Below, piece by piece: positions 37,301 through 49,772 of a DNA stretch of 64,000 nt. Under the pieces are notes generated by a model. It ran no database searches, was not told the origin of the DNA, and saw nothing but the letters and a program-made list of their open reading frames with translations. Position 1 is the first letter of the stretch, and each line of letters opens with the position of its first letter. Both the position numbers and the translations under genes were made by a program. The stretch comes from Rhynochetos jubatus (Eukaryota; Chordata; Aves; Eurypygiformes; Rhynochetidae). The stretch lies in the NCBI GenBank assembly GCA_027574665.1, contig CM050654.1:11836142-11900141 (forward strand). The letters are read 5' to 3'.

Positions 37301-39334
37301 CATTGAGGGTCATGGCTTCAGTATAGCAGTAATGAGAGTTAACAGACAGGTCAGTGATCAACAGTTGGAGATATTACTGCTGTTATCCTTTGCCATTGCA
37401 ACCACTTTTATAATGATGAAATCTATATGTATTGTCCAATACAGCTATGTTATACATAGCTAGTCATACCTACTTCTAGAAGCTGAGGCCATGAACAGCT
37501 TGGTTGGAAAGCATGCTGGAAGTGCAGTTTATTAAAGTTCAGATGTGAACACCCATAGTGAATTTTGAACTACAGAAATAAAACAAGCTAGGAGATCCTT
37601 CTAGCCCTTCCACTGCTAGTACTGAGGAAGGTAAAGTTTCAGAATAAATACTAAGTAATCACAAGCATGAGCAAAGAGTTGATGGTGCAATCACCTCTTA
37701 TATTTAATGTGTATTTTTGTCACCTTTTAAATTATGTTCTCTCTGATCATCTGATTTGCTCTTCTGGACTGTTAGTGGGACTTTGTGCTAGGTACTTTTG
37801 CTAGGCTTTTGTCCTTTTAGTCATCTAATGCCATCCGCTCATAGATCTACTGAAAATATGCCATTTGCAGTCTACAACAAAATAATTTAACTGGGGAAGA
37901 AATGACTTTAAGAAAACTTGTAAGGTTACCCTTAATATACATGCTTTGTGTTTGATGTTATCCTTGAGGTGGAACAACCTCTCATGTTCTTTTACCCCCC
38001 ACCCCCCCAACTTCTGACACAACTCCAAAGCAACCCAACTGAAATGAGACCAGAAAAAGCAGCAGCAGAGACATACCAAGTGCTCTCTATTCAGAATTGC
38101 CTAAACCTTTCCACCAGACTTGCTGCTTGAAAGTAGTTATTTAAATGACCTACATGAAAATTAGGACCGGGCTTCTCCATATCCTTTCATGCAAAGACAC
38201 CTGTGCTAGCCTGCACAGAACATACGAGTGATACTGCCATGTCTGGCACCCAGAGCAAGAGGTTGCCTTTCTGGGAACCAGATACATCTGTATGATAGTA
38301 ACATTCAACTATTTAAAAAAAGGCACCAAACAAGTGTACTGTAGCAAAATGCAGAGTAGTAAATATTGTGCCAGAATCTGGTTATCAGAGATGAAAAGGA
38401 CAGACTACAAAAAAAAAACCCTAAACTGGTGAAGGCTTTTGGACAACCCTTGGATCTCTTCCAAAACATACAAGTCTGGGGCTAGCCTTCAGCAGTGTCC
38501 CAGCCCATTATCTGAACTGGATTTTCATTCCACTTTCTCTTGCTGTACTCACACCATCTGCTTGCAGCCATAGCACTATGGGAACATTCAGTACCTGTGA
38601 TACAAGTAGCCTGGATAAAAAACCCATCCCATTGTAACAGTATTTATTCAGCAGCACAAATAAATGCTGAAAGATGACTGGTATGTAGGTGGTCAGATGC
38701 TTGTCCACAAATAGCTTTGTATTAATAATGGGTCCAGTGGGTGGTTTGTTTTTTTTTTAACTGGAAAGTAAAACTGTTCCAACATTTCCAGTATGCATTT
38801 CTCCTTCATTAGCACACATTTTCTCCCTACCGTGTACTAGGTTTGATTACAGACAAGTATTCTTACAAGATACTATGCCAATATTAACTAGAAAGAAAGG
38901 TAATATCAAAGATAAAATTGTCATTGAATTACTACAAGGCTGTGATTTGCTTGAACATATTTATGAAATTATAAATTTGGGTATCATTTCTATTCCCGAT
39001 TATGAACTGCAACATATCCCTGTGAGTTAATAATTACAGTCTTGTTTTTACTTGTTGACAGTCTCTGACTAATTGCTGTCTGAAGAGACTTCAAACTGAT
39101 CAATTCAAAAATCAACCATCTAAAGAAAGATAACACCTTTAACAGGTATTTACTCTGGGCTGCAAAGTTTCTGTACTTTATTTGGATATCTCTATTACGT
39201 GGTAGCTCCTCAAGAGAATAAAAACTAAGTGCATTACCTAAAAAGAGATAATTTACTAATTAAATCCTCTAATTCTGTGCATTTTGTAATGTTGTTAATC
39301 TCCTGTATCTAGAGTAAAGCAGAGAGTAGAAGAG
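31333..39334. other. Unique sequence, no gene or repeat recognised
   Basis: AT-rich DNA with short homopolymers only (for example T runs at 35708-35719 and 38750, a C run at 37997-38009). If the minus-strand candidates are real, this would be part of a long intron. Confidence 0.45.
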
Positions 39335-39786
39335 TTTCCCAGCACTGCTGAGACACCTGGAGTGCTGCACCCAGTTATCAGCTCCCCAGCACAGGAGAGA
39401 CAAGGACACACTGCAGCAATTCAAGCAAAAGGCTGCAGAGATGCTGAAGTGATTGCAGCATCTGACATACGATGAAAGGCTGAGAGAGCTGGGAATGATC
39501 AGCCTTGAGAAGAAAAGGCTTGGGAGAATCTCAATGTGCATAAATACTGACAGGAGTGAAGAAAATGGCACAAACAGAAATACTTAAAATTCCACTATAA
39601 AAAAACCAAAACAAGTCTTTTTACTGTGAATTTGGTCAAATATCAGCACAGCTTGCCCAGAGAGGTTGTGGGGTCTCCACCCTTGGAGATACTCAAAACC
39701 CAGCTGGACATGGTCCTGGCAACTGCTGCTCTAGCTGATCCTGCTTCGAGCAAGCGGTTGAACTATATCATCTCCAGACGTTCACT
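39335..39786 (+). mobile_element. CR1 LINE fragment, old, internally deleted
   Basis: This is a second sense-oriented CR1 3' fragment, clearly older than the copy at 14.7 kb. Recognisable blocks are 'cacctggagtgctgcaccca', 'aggctgagagagctggga', 'cttgagaagaaaaggct', 'aatgtgcataaatact', then after a gap 'ttgcccagagaggttgtggg', 'cttggagatactcaaaaccc' and 'ctggacatggtcctggcaac'. Between roughly 39560 and 39640 the consensus middle is missing or scrambled and replaced by A-rich sequence, which points to an internal deletion. It ends at a degenerate 'ccagatgacctccag' equivalent, without the typical tail repeat. The frame on minus at 39269-39571 is a shadow of this repeat. Confidence 0.88.
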
Positions 39787-40907
39787 CATAGTTCTTAGAA
39801 TACTTTCAAACAGTAATATCAGGTAATTTCTTGGGTATCAACAAGTTTCTGAAGCAGACTTTTAAAAAATATTTTATCAGGAAGCATTAGATATATTTAA
39901 ATATCTAATCTCTTCAAATTAATGATAAAGGCGTAATATAAAGGGAGATTGGAAAGGATTTAGTAAATTAGTGTGCTAAGTAACAGGTTAATTGTTCTGC
40001 GCATCATTAAGCAACACATTTATTTGGCAACAAATAATTTAACCAATGAATTCAGCCTGTTAACAGAGAAAAAAAATGTTTAGGCATTTGCTCCTATTTC
40101 AGTGAATATATTTAGGTAGTGAACTTTTCCACAAGCAGTTTGCTTTCAGCTATTGTTCAATATTTATTATTTGCAACTGAAGCAAATGATGAGTCTCTGT
40201 AACTGCGTTTTAGCTACCTGCTTCTTAAGATAACGGCAACCTCAGCTGTTCTCTGCTGTGGGGTAGTGGGGTTTGGGTTATTCTTTTTTGTTCGTTTCTC
40301 CACCACCCACTCTGTGGGAAGGCCAAAGAGCTATGAAGAGAAAGCACACAAGTGTGCAGCTGAAGAGGTGCCTTAAAGGTAAACTGGACAACAGTGCAAA
40401 CAATTCTCCTCTCATGCTAAAGGATTCTTACGAACACTGAAGTGAAACGGGCTACAAACCTGACCCACATTCAACTCCCGATATTATTAATATTTTTAAC
40501 TTTCTTTGAAAGATATTCACCTCTTTCTAACCATATTTAATGTGCATGAAAGTAATGGGCATAAACGTATGCAATTATTAGATGCTATTTCAGATAATTT
40601 ATTCTTTCCCAGCACTTCATCTGAAAGCATAAGGAAACAGAAATGAGCATTCATCTTTAAGAGAGAAAGGAAAAATAACTGAGACATATACAGCCAAAAT
40701 TCAGACTTAAGCAGCCCAATCTTTCAGAAGGCCTCAGATTAACCTGTGAAAGAAACACCAACCAAAGTACAATATGCTCTATGCAGGGTCACTTGAAAGG
40801 GGGCTGGGGGTGAAGGTGTCTTCCAGGTCTTGCATGGTTCAACAGCTGCTCTTTCCCACACTTGGTAAATGGGAGCCAAGCAATATACAGCAAATCTATG
40901 ACTACTT

Positions 40908-40944
40908 CATATATATATACACACATGTATGTATACATACATAT
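40908..40944. repeat. AT/AC microsatellite
   Basis: 'catatatatatacacacatg' followed by 'tatgtatacatacata': a short imperfect dinucleotide and tetranucleotide repeat. It accounts for the Y/I/H-rich stretch of the frame 40774-41127. Confidence 0.85.
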
Positions 40945-41639
40945 TTAGCTTTACTAACACTGGCAAGGTTAAAGATGGTATGTATTCTCCCAAGAATGTT
41001 ATTTCTTAGAAATTTAAGTAAGCCATTAACAGAAAGTTCTTGGAAATCCATTATTTGCTCCCCACATACCCAAACAAAGATCAATATTTATTTATTGAAG
41101 TCAGTGGGAATTATGTGTATCTATTGAGATTAGTTGAGTTAAGAACTAAGTATTGACCAAAACAAAGGGGAGGTCAATACTTACATTGAAGGAAAAAATA
41201 CATCTTCATCTTCACTGAAAACATGAAGCCAATAGGCTAAATATGTGTCCTCATTTATTTCTTTGCAACTCATGGAGATTCCACTGGTGTAAGTAAGCAT
41301 AAAAAAAGCATACATATATTATCAAATATATGTAACTCACAGTGATTAGCTGCAATGAATTATCTCTATTTTGTCTGTTCCAAGGGAAGATAAGGCTAGG
41401 AAATTCATCCTACCATCACTCTAAGACTCATCAGTTGGGATTTACTGTTCTCTAAGAAGTACTGCAAGTTGGCTGGTGTCAATGCATTATGAAGTATAAG
41501 AGCCACTGTAGGGCAACATATAATCTCAGTGTTTTCAAGTGGTCTTCTGCAAATTATACAAATAAGAAATTATTTAAGGAATAAGATAAAGGCATACTCC
41601 TCCTTCTAATTAGAGTCTTTCAGTGGAGTCTGTTGCTGA

Positions 41640-41737
41640 AGATCCATATGATTAGATCTCCAACAGATAGGTTGTGTAAAATGGACTGGATGACCTCCAG
41701 ATATCCCTGCCACCTATATTATTCTACAATTCTATAG
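41640..41737 (+). mobile_element. CR1 LINE extreme 3' tail
   Basis: A short CR1 remnant containing only the terminal segment. 'ggactggatgacctccagat' is followed by 'tccctgccacctatattatt' and the diagnostic octamer-type tail 'attctacaattctatag'. The preserved tail fixes the 3' boundary near 41737, whereas the 5' boundary is vague: sequence before about 41640 may still be element ('gtggagtctgttgctgaaga') but is too diverged to be sure. Confidence 0.85.
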
Positions 41738-43115
41738 AGAAAGGATAGCATGACAAAAATCCCTTTTTGTTACACTTATAAGCAGTGTCGAATAGCTAAG
41801 TGAGGACTGATTCAGTGGCTCTGTGACAAGAACAGTCATTATAAATGAACACCAAAGCTTTAGTCTTAATTTTTTCTTTTGCATATTTGTAACTTCAAAT
41901 TATTCCTGTATTTAAAGCCTTTTCTAGTTAGGAACAGAAGTCCCATTTAGTGTAGAACAAACATTGTGCTTACCGATATTTGAGTCATTATTTTCCTTGC
42001 AATTTAATCTGACCTAAATATGTAGCCTACAATGACAAACATATTATAAATGAGCAATAGGTGACATTTTTATGATAAAATGTTTCATATAAGAAGTGAT
42101 AATCTGTTCTGGGTATTATATAAATTAAATATGCATTTATCTACCATATTGCACTAAAAACTTCATATGGTGTGTTTAAAAGACAGCAGTATGTCTAAAA
42201 TGCATTTCCCAGGGAGAAAGTCTGTTTTCCCCTACTATGCAGTGTCTACTTCTTAGCAGACTACTGTATTTCAATAGGAAGTACAATGCTAATACACTGT
42301 TAGAAGGATGCTTCGTTGGCAAAAGTGTCTTAATGAAAATACTAATAAAATAGGGGAAACCGCTAATTTATACTGAACAATGAAGATTTAACACCTGGCT
42401 TGAATACATCATTTGGTGTATACCTTCTCTTAAAAAATCTCATCTTCTGAGCTATTTCTTTTTTTTTTTTTTCCACTAAGAAAATCCCTTACATATTTCA
42501 TTTGGAATGTGGTTAGCCTTCCATCTTTGTCACTTTTTTCAGCAAAGAGGAAAATAACTGTCAAGACTGACATTTTAATTTCTATCTGTCAAGAATGAAA
42601 GATCTGAATGAGCACACGCTCAGGACAGAGGAAACTCGACTGCAACCTTCACACTAGATTCAGGTGAGGAAGGGAATTAGTCTCTAATTATGGACACTGA
42701 GAAAACCCCATTTTACTTGGTTTGGGTGGCCTGCCTTATTTTTGCACAAAATCAGTAAATTCAAAAGTGAGAGCAAAATAAATTATCCCTGTACTAATTA
42801 ATACCAATTATGCCAGAACGAAGGCATGTTTTCCTAATGTCAGCTAAACTTTTGTTGAGCTTCTTCAATATTTCTCCTCAAAAATAGTATAAAACCACAT
42901 GTTTATGAATAAAGTCAAGTATAAGCCAAGGAAACACATCTTGCTGTTTTTAAATGGAGTGAGAAGGTGTATTAAAACTAATATTAACTTCCATGTACTA
43001 GTACAAATTGTTTATGAACACCCGTCTCCTTGGAGATTTGTTGACTTCTTAATAAAATGTATTTCTTCCTTGAATACTTCTCATACATACTTTTGTAATA
43101 AAAGCAGGAGGGATT

Positions 43116-43140
43116 CCCACCCCCCCCACCCCCCCCTCCA
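43116..43140. repeat. Poly-C tract
   Basis: A run of C bases interrupted by two A bases followed by 'tcc'. It sits in otherwise AT-rich sequence. Length is likely variable between individuals. Confidence 0.9.
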
Positions 43141-45753
43141 ATAAAATAGAAGAAAATTAAAATACTACCATCATCCTTTCTACAAACAGATTGGGTAAAA
43201 TGTGGATGAAATGTTGAGAAATATTTGCTAGGAAGTGCTGAGAAACTGGCAAGGATATTTGAGTGTTGGAAGTAAGAGTCATCTAACCATTCAGCAGCAA
43301 TGTATGACAGAAGGGCACTACAACACGGTAATAAGACTTCTTAAAAACCTAACTGCATTTGGAGTACTTAGTCCAGCTTACAAAAAGCTAAGAACTCTAG
43401 ATTTTCAGATTTACTGGCCATTAATCCAAATTATGCCCATCACTGTGAGTAAGTATTATGATTAAAAAACTCATAGCTATTGCTGTGTGTCATGAAAGAA
43501 ATTTGTGAGCCATTACCTAGTTCCAAATATTCTAATTCTTAAGTTTGACATAGTTCCAAAGTTATTTCATGATCAGGTGTGACCAGTAAAAAACTGCATA
43601 GAGAGACTGGACTAAGGTATTATAAATGTTTTATGTATTTCATTTACAAGTGAACACCATATGAAATAGTTCTAAAAGAACTGGAGTTACCAGTGTCAGC
43701 AAGAAGTTGATAAGAAATGACTGATGACAGGGATATTCAGGAAAGTTCCATTTGGATACCTCTGTAGAAAATGTTTTCTATAAACTTGGCAAAGGAAAGT
43801 AATTCTTAAATATGGTAATGGTAGATCAACTATGTTTTGATTCCTCACAATCTGTATAGCAAGCTAGATCATTAAGATAATGTACTAGGAACAACAAAAA
43901 CTAATTGTAAATGCTATGAAAACAACCCTGAAGTCTGCAGATTTCTAGGGAATACAATAATCAGTCCTTTTTAAAGAAAAGTGACTGAAATTTTGATTCT
44001 TTGCAGATAAGAAAGAAGTGTTCATGTCAATTATTTCTGGAAGGGTTGGTAATGACAGAAAGCTAGCAAGGTAATTGTGAATCCACCTCTCTATATTCTT
44101 GCTTAAAATCATGTTACTTATTGTACATTTAAGAGTCAAGAGCAGGCTGCCCCAGATGTGTTTCAACACAGGGAAATAGGAGAGATTTTGTATTAGTTTA
44201 CCAGAAAAGTTTAGTGATATGGTTAAGAAACTCAGTTAATTTGCAAATTTATTTGATGAATTTGCTTATTGATGCAGATATGACTAGACAGGCAGACAAA
44301 TAAGAAAGGCTTCCAAATTCTTGCTAAATTACTTTTCTGATTATCAGAGGAAAAGAGTTATCGTGGGCATGGCTCCAGCTCCCTATTCAAAGTCTAATCT
44401 ACCTGAATGGGTGTGTAGAATTGAACAGCCCAGGACTCGTACTGTAACCGTCAGAAGTGCCAAAAGGAAATTCCCTCCAGCAAGGACCACCCGTCTGTAG
44501 TACTTTCTCTACGTAGGCACATAAATTGGCAGAGAGCCACTGAACTCTGCTTGTGGAGAAATATAGCTACAACCCATTGGATGGCAAAGTTTGTCTAAAA
44601 CTCTTCTATGAAATAGCCTTTAAGACAAATTATATTTCTTTGAAGAATATAAATAACTCCCACTATTTTCTAAATTATACAGAGCTTTTCAAATTCTGTG
44701 ACCCTTTTGATAAGATTAAAGGCCCCACACCTCACAAAAAAGCATAAACTGCAATTCCAGATAGTACATTTTTTTGGTTTAGAATCTTTGACCCAAGCTT
44801 ACCACTCAGATTTCATTTACCCCTTGATAATTACTCCAGTAACATTGATTAGAATGGTAATTTCCCTAAAGTATTACAAGGTGCTCAGCCAGGTAATCAA
44901 TTGTATCACTTGTAGGCTAACTGCTGCAAGTTATCCAAGAGAGCAGAATAGTTCTATTATTGCTGCAAACAGCTGTACAGTTTGGCAGAAGAGCTACATG
45001 GTGGACTCCAAACAGATTTACAAATCAAGCTTCACAAAGCAATTGGCATCCTCAAGTGATTAAAATGTTATCCTGGTCTGTGAAACCTCATCTAGGTCTC
45101 CACCAGCTTCTGTGTCTCAAGACAGGAAATCACAAAGTCAGAAGTGACAGAAATATTTTGACTAAAAGTAACTTAGTAGCAGTCAGTTTCACTACAGTCA
45201 CTGGAAAGACATGTTCCTTAAACAGAAATTTAGAGCAGGAGCCTAATTTTGCTGTTTTTATTAGTCTTGTAGAGGAATGCATCCTGAAGGTGGTTAGATT
45301 CACTAGGCCAGAGTAGATTTCCCAAGTATCCTACTTTACTGCATCTCACCATTTCATTTTTAACAGCAGGGAAGTAAAAAAACCCCCAGGATTTAGTTAT
45401 GTTCTCCAGTTTCAAAGTACATCTTTAGGCTTACTACAGTTGACCATGTATATAATTCCAGAAGATTTGATATATCAAAAGTTTACAAAATAAAGTCACA
45501 TTTCAAAATAGTCACTGGTATAACTCCAAGCTCAGAAGAGACGAGCCACATTTTTGAATCACTTACATACTAATGGGGAAAATCAGCGTTATATGGCAAA
45601 AGTGCATATACAACTCATTCTGTACAATTCTCTAGTAATATACACCTTGATCACAAGGGTAATTATACAAAAAAGACTTTCACAGTGGAGTTTCAGCATT
45701 CCTCCAAAGGAAGGAAGTGTTTTCCTTGGGTCAAAATACCCACAGAGCACCTG

Positions 45754-45796
45754 TATTAAAGTTGATGGAATTACAGCAGAAATTAATTTGGTTTTC
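45754..45796 (+). repeat. Possible half-copy of the same MITE-like family
   Basis: 'tattaaagttgatggaatta' followed by 'cagcagaaattaatttgg' parallels the pattern 'attgaagtcaatggaattacaccagattta' of the palindromic old repeat noted at 29.3 kb. Only one arm is recognisable. The resemblance is short and could be coincidence. Confidence 0.25.
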
Positions 45797-48700
45797 AGTG
45801 TTTGGAGTGTAAACAATGGCATTATTAGTGTGTTCAGACCTCTCTGGTCTTAATGAACTGAACGGATTAGTCTATTCACAGGCTTCACAATGATGAGGCT
45901 CATTCTGTATTGTCAAAAGATTCAGCACATAACATTCATAACACTGAAGCATCCTAATGTTAAACAGCCTCAGAATTCTCACTAAGTATGCCAAGCTGAA
46001 TTGCTGTGTTTTGCTTTAGCTAATGTGTTGGGTGACCAACAGCAATTCACAATTGAACTCATGGCATAGTAAGATCACCTTATTAAGGTAGCAGACTGGG
46101 TGTTTAGAAGGGTACCAAGCAGTAAAAAGCTGTTTAAGTTTGAAGGGAGCTCCTCCATATTCTAGAATGTCAACCCTTATAAAAGAAAGTTTTTCATCCA
46201 TTTAGAGAGACAAAAGCAAGTGAGAAAAATGTATTTCTAATGACTAATACAAAAATGAATTATTCCTTTATTATGGCTAAATGGTCTCCTTACAGAAGGC
46301 CTAGACCATCTTCCAGCCCTGCTAAGCCTCCTCCAAGATATCCAGTCTTGTTTTACTGAGAACAGTTAAGAGACCGATGACTGATCTTTAACCCTCACTG
46401 TTAAGGAAGTTAAATACTTTAAATACATTCAGTCAAGATGGAGAAGATTCTATTATTCTTAATCTATTTATCTGTGCAATAACACAGTTTTAAGTCTTGT
46501 AAACCTTTCTCACTGCATTTAATGATATTACTAAAGACTTGAAACAGATATGGTAACTCCGCTTGCATTTGTAGATACTGAAAGCCATTGTATCATTTTA
46601 AGTGCCAATTTATTTTCCTTTGAAGAACCCTCCAACAAAAGCATAAATAATATTTTAAGGTACATATAAAATGAGGAAAACAATGTAGAGCAGCATTCAC
46701 CCAAGTTTAGGGTTTTTTTCCTTCTGTATATAAGATTGTTCCCTGCAGTAATTGAACTTTTAGACTAACTTCAGTTTTTTCATTACGGGTATTCACCACC
46801 ACATTCTTTGAGGTGCAAGGACTTCATTCTTCTAAAGCAATTTGGTATTAACTTCTACACTGAAATTACTAAAGCAATTGTTCTGTTTATTTTTTTGTGG
46901 ATTGACAATGTGCATATGAAGTATGGACTACCTTTTTCATGCAAATTTAGTGATTATTTTTCTGTCTAATCTCAATAGTCGGCCAAGATACACCCTCTCC
47001 TTCATTATTCTATTAGAACCATATGGCTGGGCATTGACATCCCACAGCATTTCAAATACTTGTCTGCATCACATGTGAATAAAAATGGAAATGAATTTTC
47101 TTGCCACTTTTCTTCATGTAGATTCTCTTGAACCAGATTCTCTGGTTTAAGGGAACAGATCAACATGTGCTTTAAAACTGGGGTGTGTTAAGTGGCTTTG
47201 GTATATTTTCTGTTTCCTCCTGGAACATTTAGTTGGTGCAGTGGATCTAGTCCAGGAACCATGACAATTTTGCAACTGATGTAGTCTGTAAGCATATTAA
47301 CATTCACATGAGTAAACATTGTTCCTTGGAGCCACAGTTCCTTCCTCACACTGTTCCTAAAGTACAGTCATCCTGTATGATAGTGTGGAGACACACTCTG
47401 GCTCTAAATTATAATCCACCTTTTCAAGAGCACAAAAGGCATTGACATTCAAGAATCTAGAACAGTACAGAATATACAATCTGGAATATTATTTCCTTTC
47501 CCTCAGCACATACACAAACTGATATATTCCTTAAAAAAATACCACAAAGCAATTTACTAAATGATACAAAATTCCTGCAATACAAAGTCTAGTTAATGGC
47601 CTTATTCACCGTGTCGCTAAATAATTAAACATTACTGTCAGTGACAATTCCTTTGAACTTTATTAAATCTTGTGACAAACCCATCCCTATCAGTTTATAA
47701 CATGAGTGCTGGGTGGATTGTTCAATGCAGTATCTTTTAACTTCTATCTGAGGAGCACTGCAGATGGTCTCCCTTGGTGACCTTACTGACAGTTGTAAAA
47801 AAAGAATTCACTGTACGCAAAATGTAGATTTTTCAGGCTAATAGCATGCTTGATCTTTAACTCTTAAAGTGATGAGGATAATCTGCATTCACCTTTTCCT
47901 GATTTGTTGCACACATACCTCTGCTGAGCGTTAAAATTCAACGCACAGAAAACTAAAGCCTTGCAGCTTGGGACCCCTACACCCTATTCCTACAGTAGAT
48001 AGGACTCCCTTCAGAAGCTTTCGGTTGTATCCCAGCCTAGACTTCTGGAAATCCACCCCAAACATTACAGAAGCACTGAACAACAAGAGACAGAGGTAAA
48101 GCTGAACTATAAAACCGTTCCCAATATTCAGTTCAAATTACAACAGGCTATCCTTTAAAATATTTAAAAGAAGGCCTTCCACAAGCTACCAGGGTCTTAA
48201 AAAGTATTTTTAAAAATTAACTTCAAGCACATGCTTTCATTTAAGGCCAGCTGAAAGCAATAGCCATTGTGGTACTAAATCTCATAATTCAACAAACAGG
48301 TCTCTCAAAAGCTAGTTCAACTGGCTCAGCACTAAGACTGCACAGACAGTGCAGTAACTTTCCTTGGACATGGAGAGATAATTTCCAGTTGAGAAAACAA
48401 TAAATCTTTGATGGCAATAACATTTTAAAAGGTATCCTCAAGAACTTGTCTTTGCCATTACTAACATAGATGCATCATACAGAAATGGTAAGCCCGCCTG
48501 AAAATTTTGATTGACAGGAGCATCCTAAAATTGCATTATAATTCAAATAATCAAATGCATATAATTAGGGAAATTAACAGCTCTTTCACCTGTCTGCCTA
48601 AAATGTGACCTCTTATTTTGGCAAAGTCTTATAATTTTTCTTGCATGTTCAAGAAACTGGTCTCAAGTTACTCATTATTTCCCACAGATATCTTCTAATG

Positions 48701-49049
48701 TAAATTACGGAACACAGTGGGCATTCTTTCATCTTTTTAAACTAACATAGTCCCCAAGTGCTCACACCACTTGGGAACAGACAGCTCAGAATTCCACAAT
48801 GAGAAAGTCCATTGTTTAATGAGTGAGTGCATTTCCTGATTACGCCGTGTTTCAGGATTTGGATGAGTACCGAGTATTAAAGCCTTCGTCTTCAGTATAG
48901 AATTTTGAAATCTCAGTGAGTGTTTAAATCAGCAAACAGCACAACTTGTAGGGACTACAAATAAGATGGAGGACAAGCTAAGAATTCAAATGAATGAGAA
49001 ATGGGAAAGCAGATGAAAAGCACAGGATGTTTATTCAGTGGGGAGAAAA

Positions 49050-49735
49050 GCAAGGTTCTGCACCTAAGAATGAATAATTGGATATGCAAATGTAGGGCAT
49101 GGATCAAATAGTTAGCAGTTTTACAGTACAATGCAAGTTTTGTTATGCATCAGTGATGAACATGAGTCAACAATATTACACTATTGAGTAAAAGCCAAAC
49201 ACCCCCCTCAGACAGATGAAAATTAAAGAGAATCAAGAGTCATCAGACAACCTTTCTCTACAGACAGACCCAACAAAGCTTTGGCTGGACAGTGCCATCC
49301 AGCTCTTGGCTTTCATTTCCAAGAAACATGGAGAAACTGGAGAGAATAAAAACAAGGGCAATGAAACAGCCAGGATTTATTGCCTATGAAGACAAAAACA
49401 CTTGGAATTGCTTAGCTCAAAGAAGAGAATAAGGAACACTATGATCACAGTCTGAGTATGCAAAAGTATTTTGTAAACCAGATGCAATACATGTCTGCAT
49501 CTGTGGTCCATAGGATAAGACCAATGTAAACAGCAATAATAAGGATTTGATTTCCTCTCCAGAAGATAAAGTTCTTTCAGCCCTTCACTATCCTTACTAA
49601 CAGGAGTGATATGGACATCATGTCTAACATTAAATCTTTAATAACAGGGAACAGAAATAGCTGTTAGGAATAAAGAAGGTATAACAGATCCTGCTGTAGT
49701 ACTTTAAGAAAAGTCCCTTCCAGTACTGTATCCAT
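49050..49735 (+). mobile_element. CR1-type LINE, very old degenerate copy
   Basis: The segment reads like a heavily decayed CR1 in sense orientation. Landmarks in consensus order are 'aaggttctgcacct' at the start, 'gatgaacatgagtcaacaat' (consensus-like 'gacatgagccagcaatgt'), 'ggagagaataaaaacaaggg', a block near 49535 resembling 'gggcacaaactggaacacagg', and 'aagtcccttccagtactg' at the end. Individual blocks are diverged and no frame survives, so this is an ancient insertion. It might instead belong to a related amniote LINE branch. The order and spacing of the landmarks are the main support. Confidence 0.6.
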
Positions 49736-49750
49736 TAAAAACCTAGCAAG

Positions 49751-49772
49751 CACCCCCCCCACCCCCCCCCCA
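49751..49772. repeat. Poly-C tract after an old CR1
   Basis: A C run with one or two A interruptions lies shortly after the old CR1 ending near 49735. Together with the tract at 43.1 kb it is an unusual second G/C homopolymer in AT-rich DNA. Confidence 0.9.

Larger units (their letters stand above)
41738..49049. other. Unique sequence, no gene recognised
   Basis: Apart from the poly-C tract at 43.1 kb and a possible repeat half-copy at 45.75 kb, nothing could be assigned. Open frames at 44698-45063 and 44960-45316 overlap in different frames and show no domain. Confidence 0.45.
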
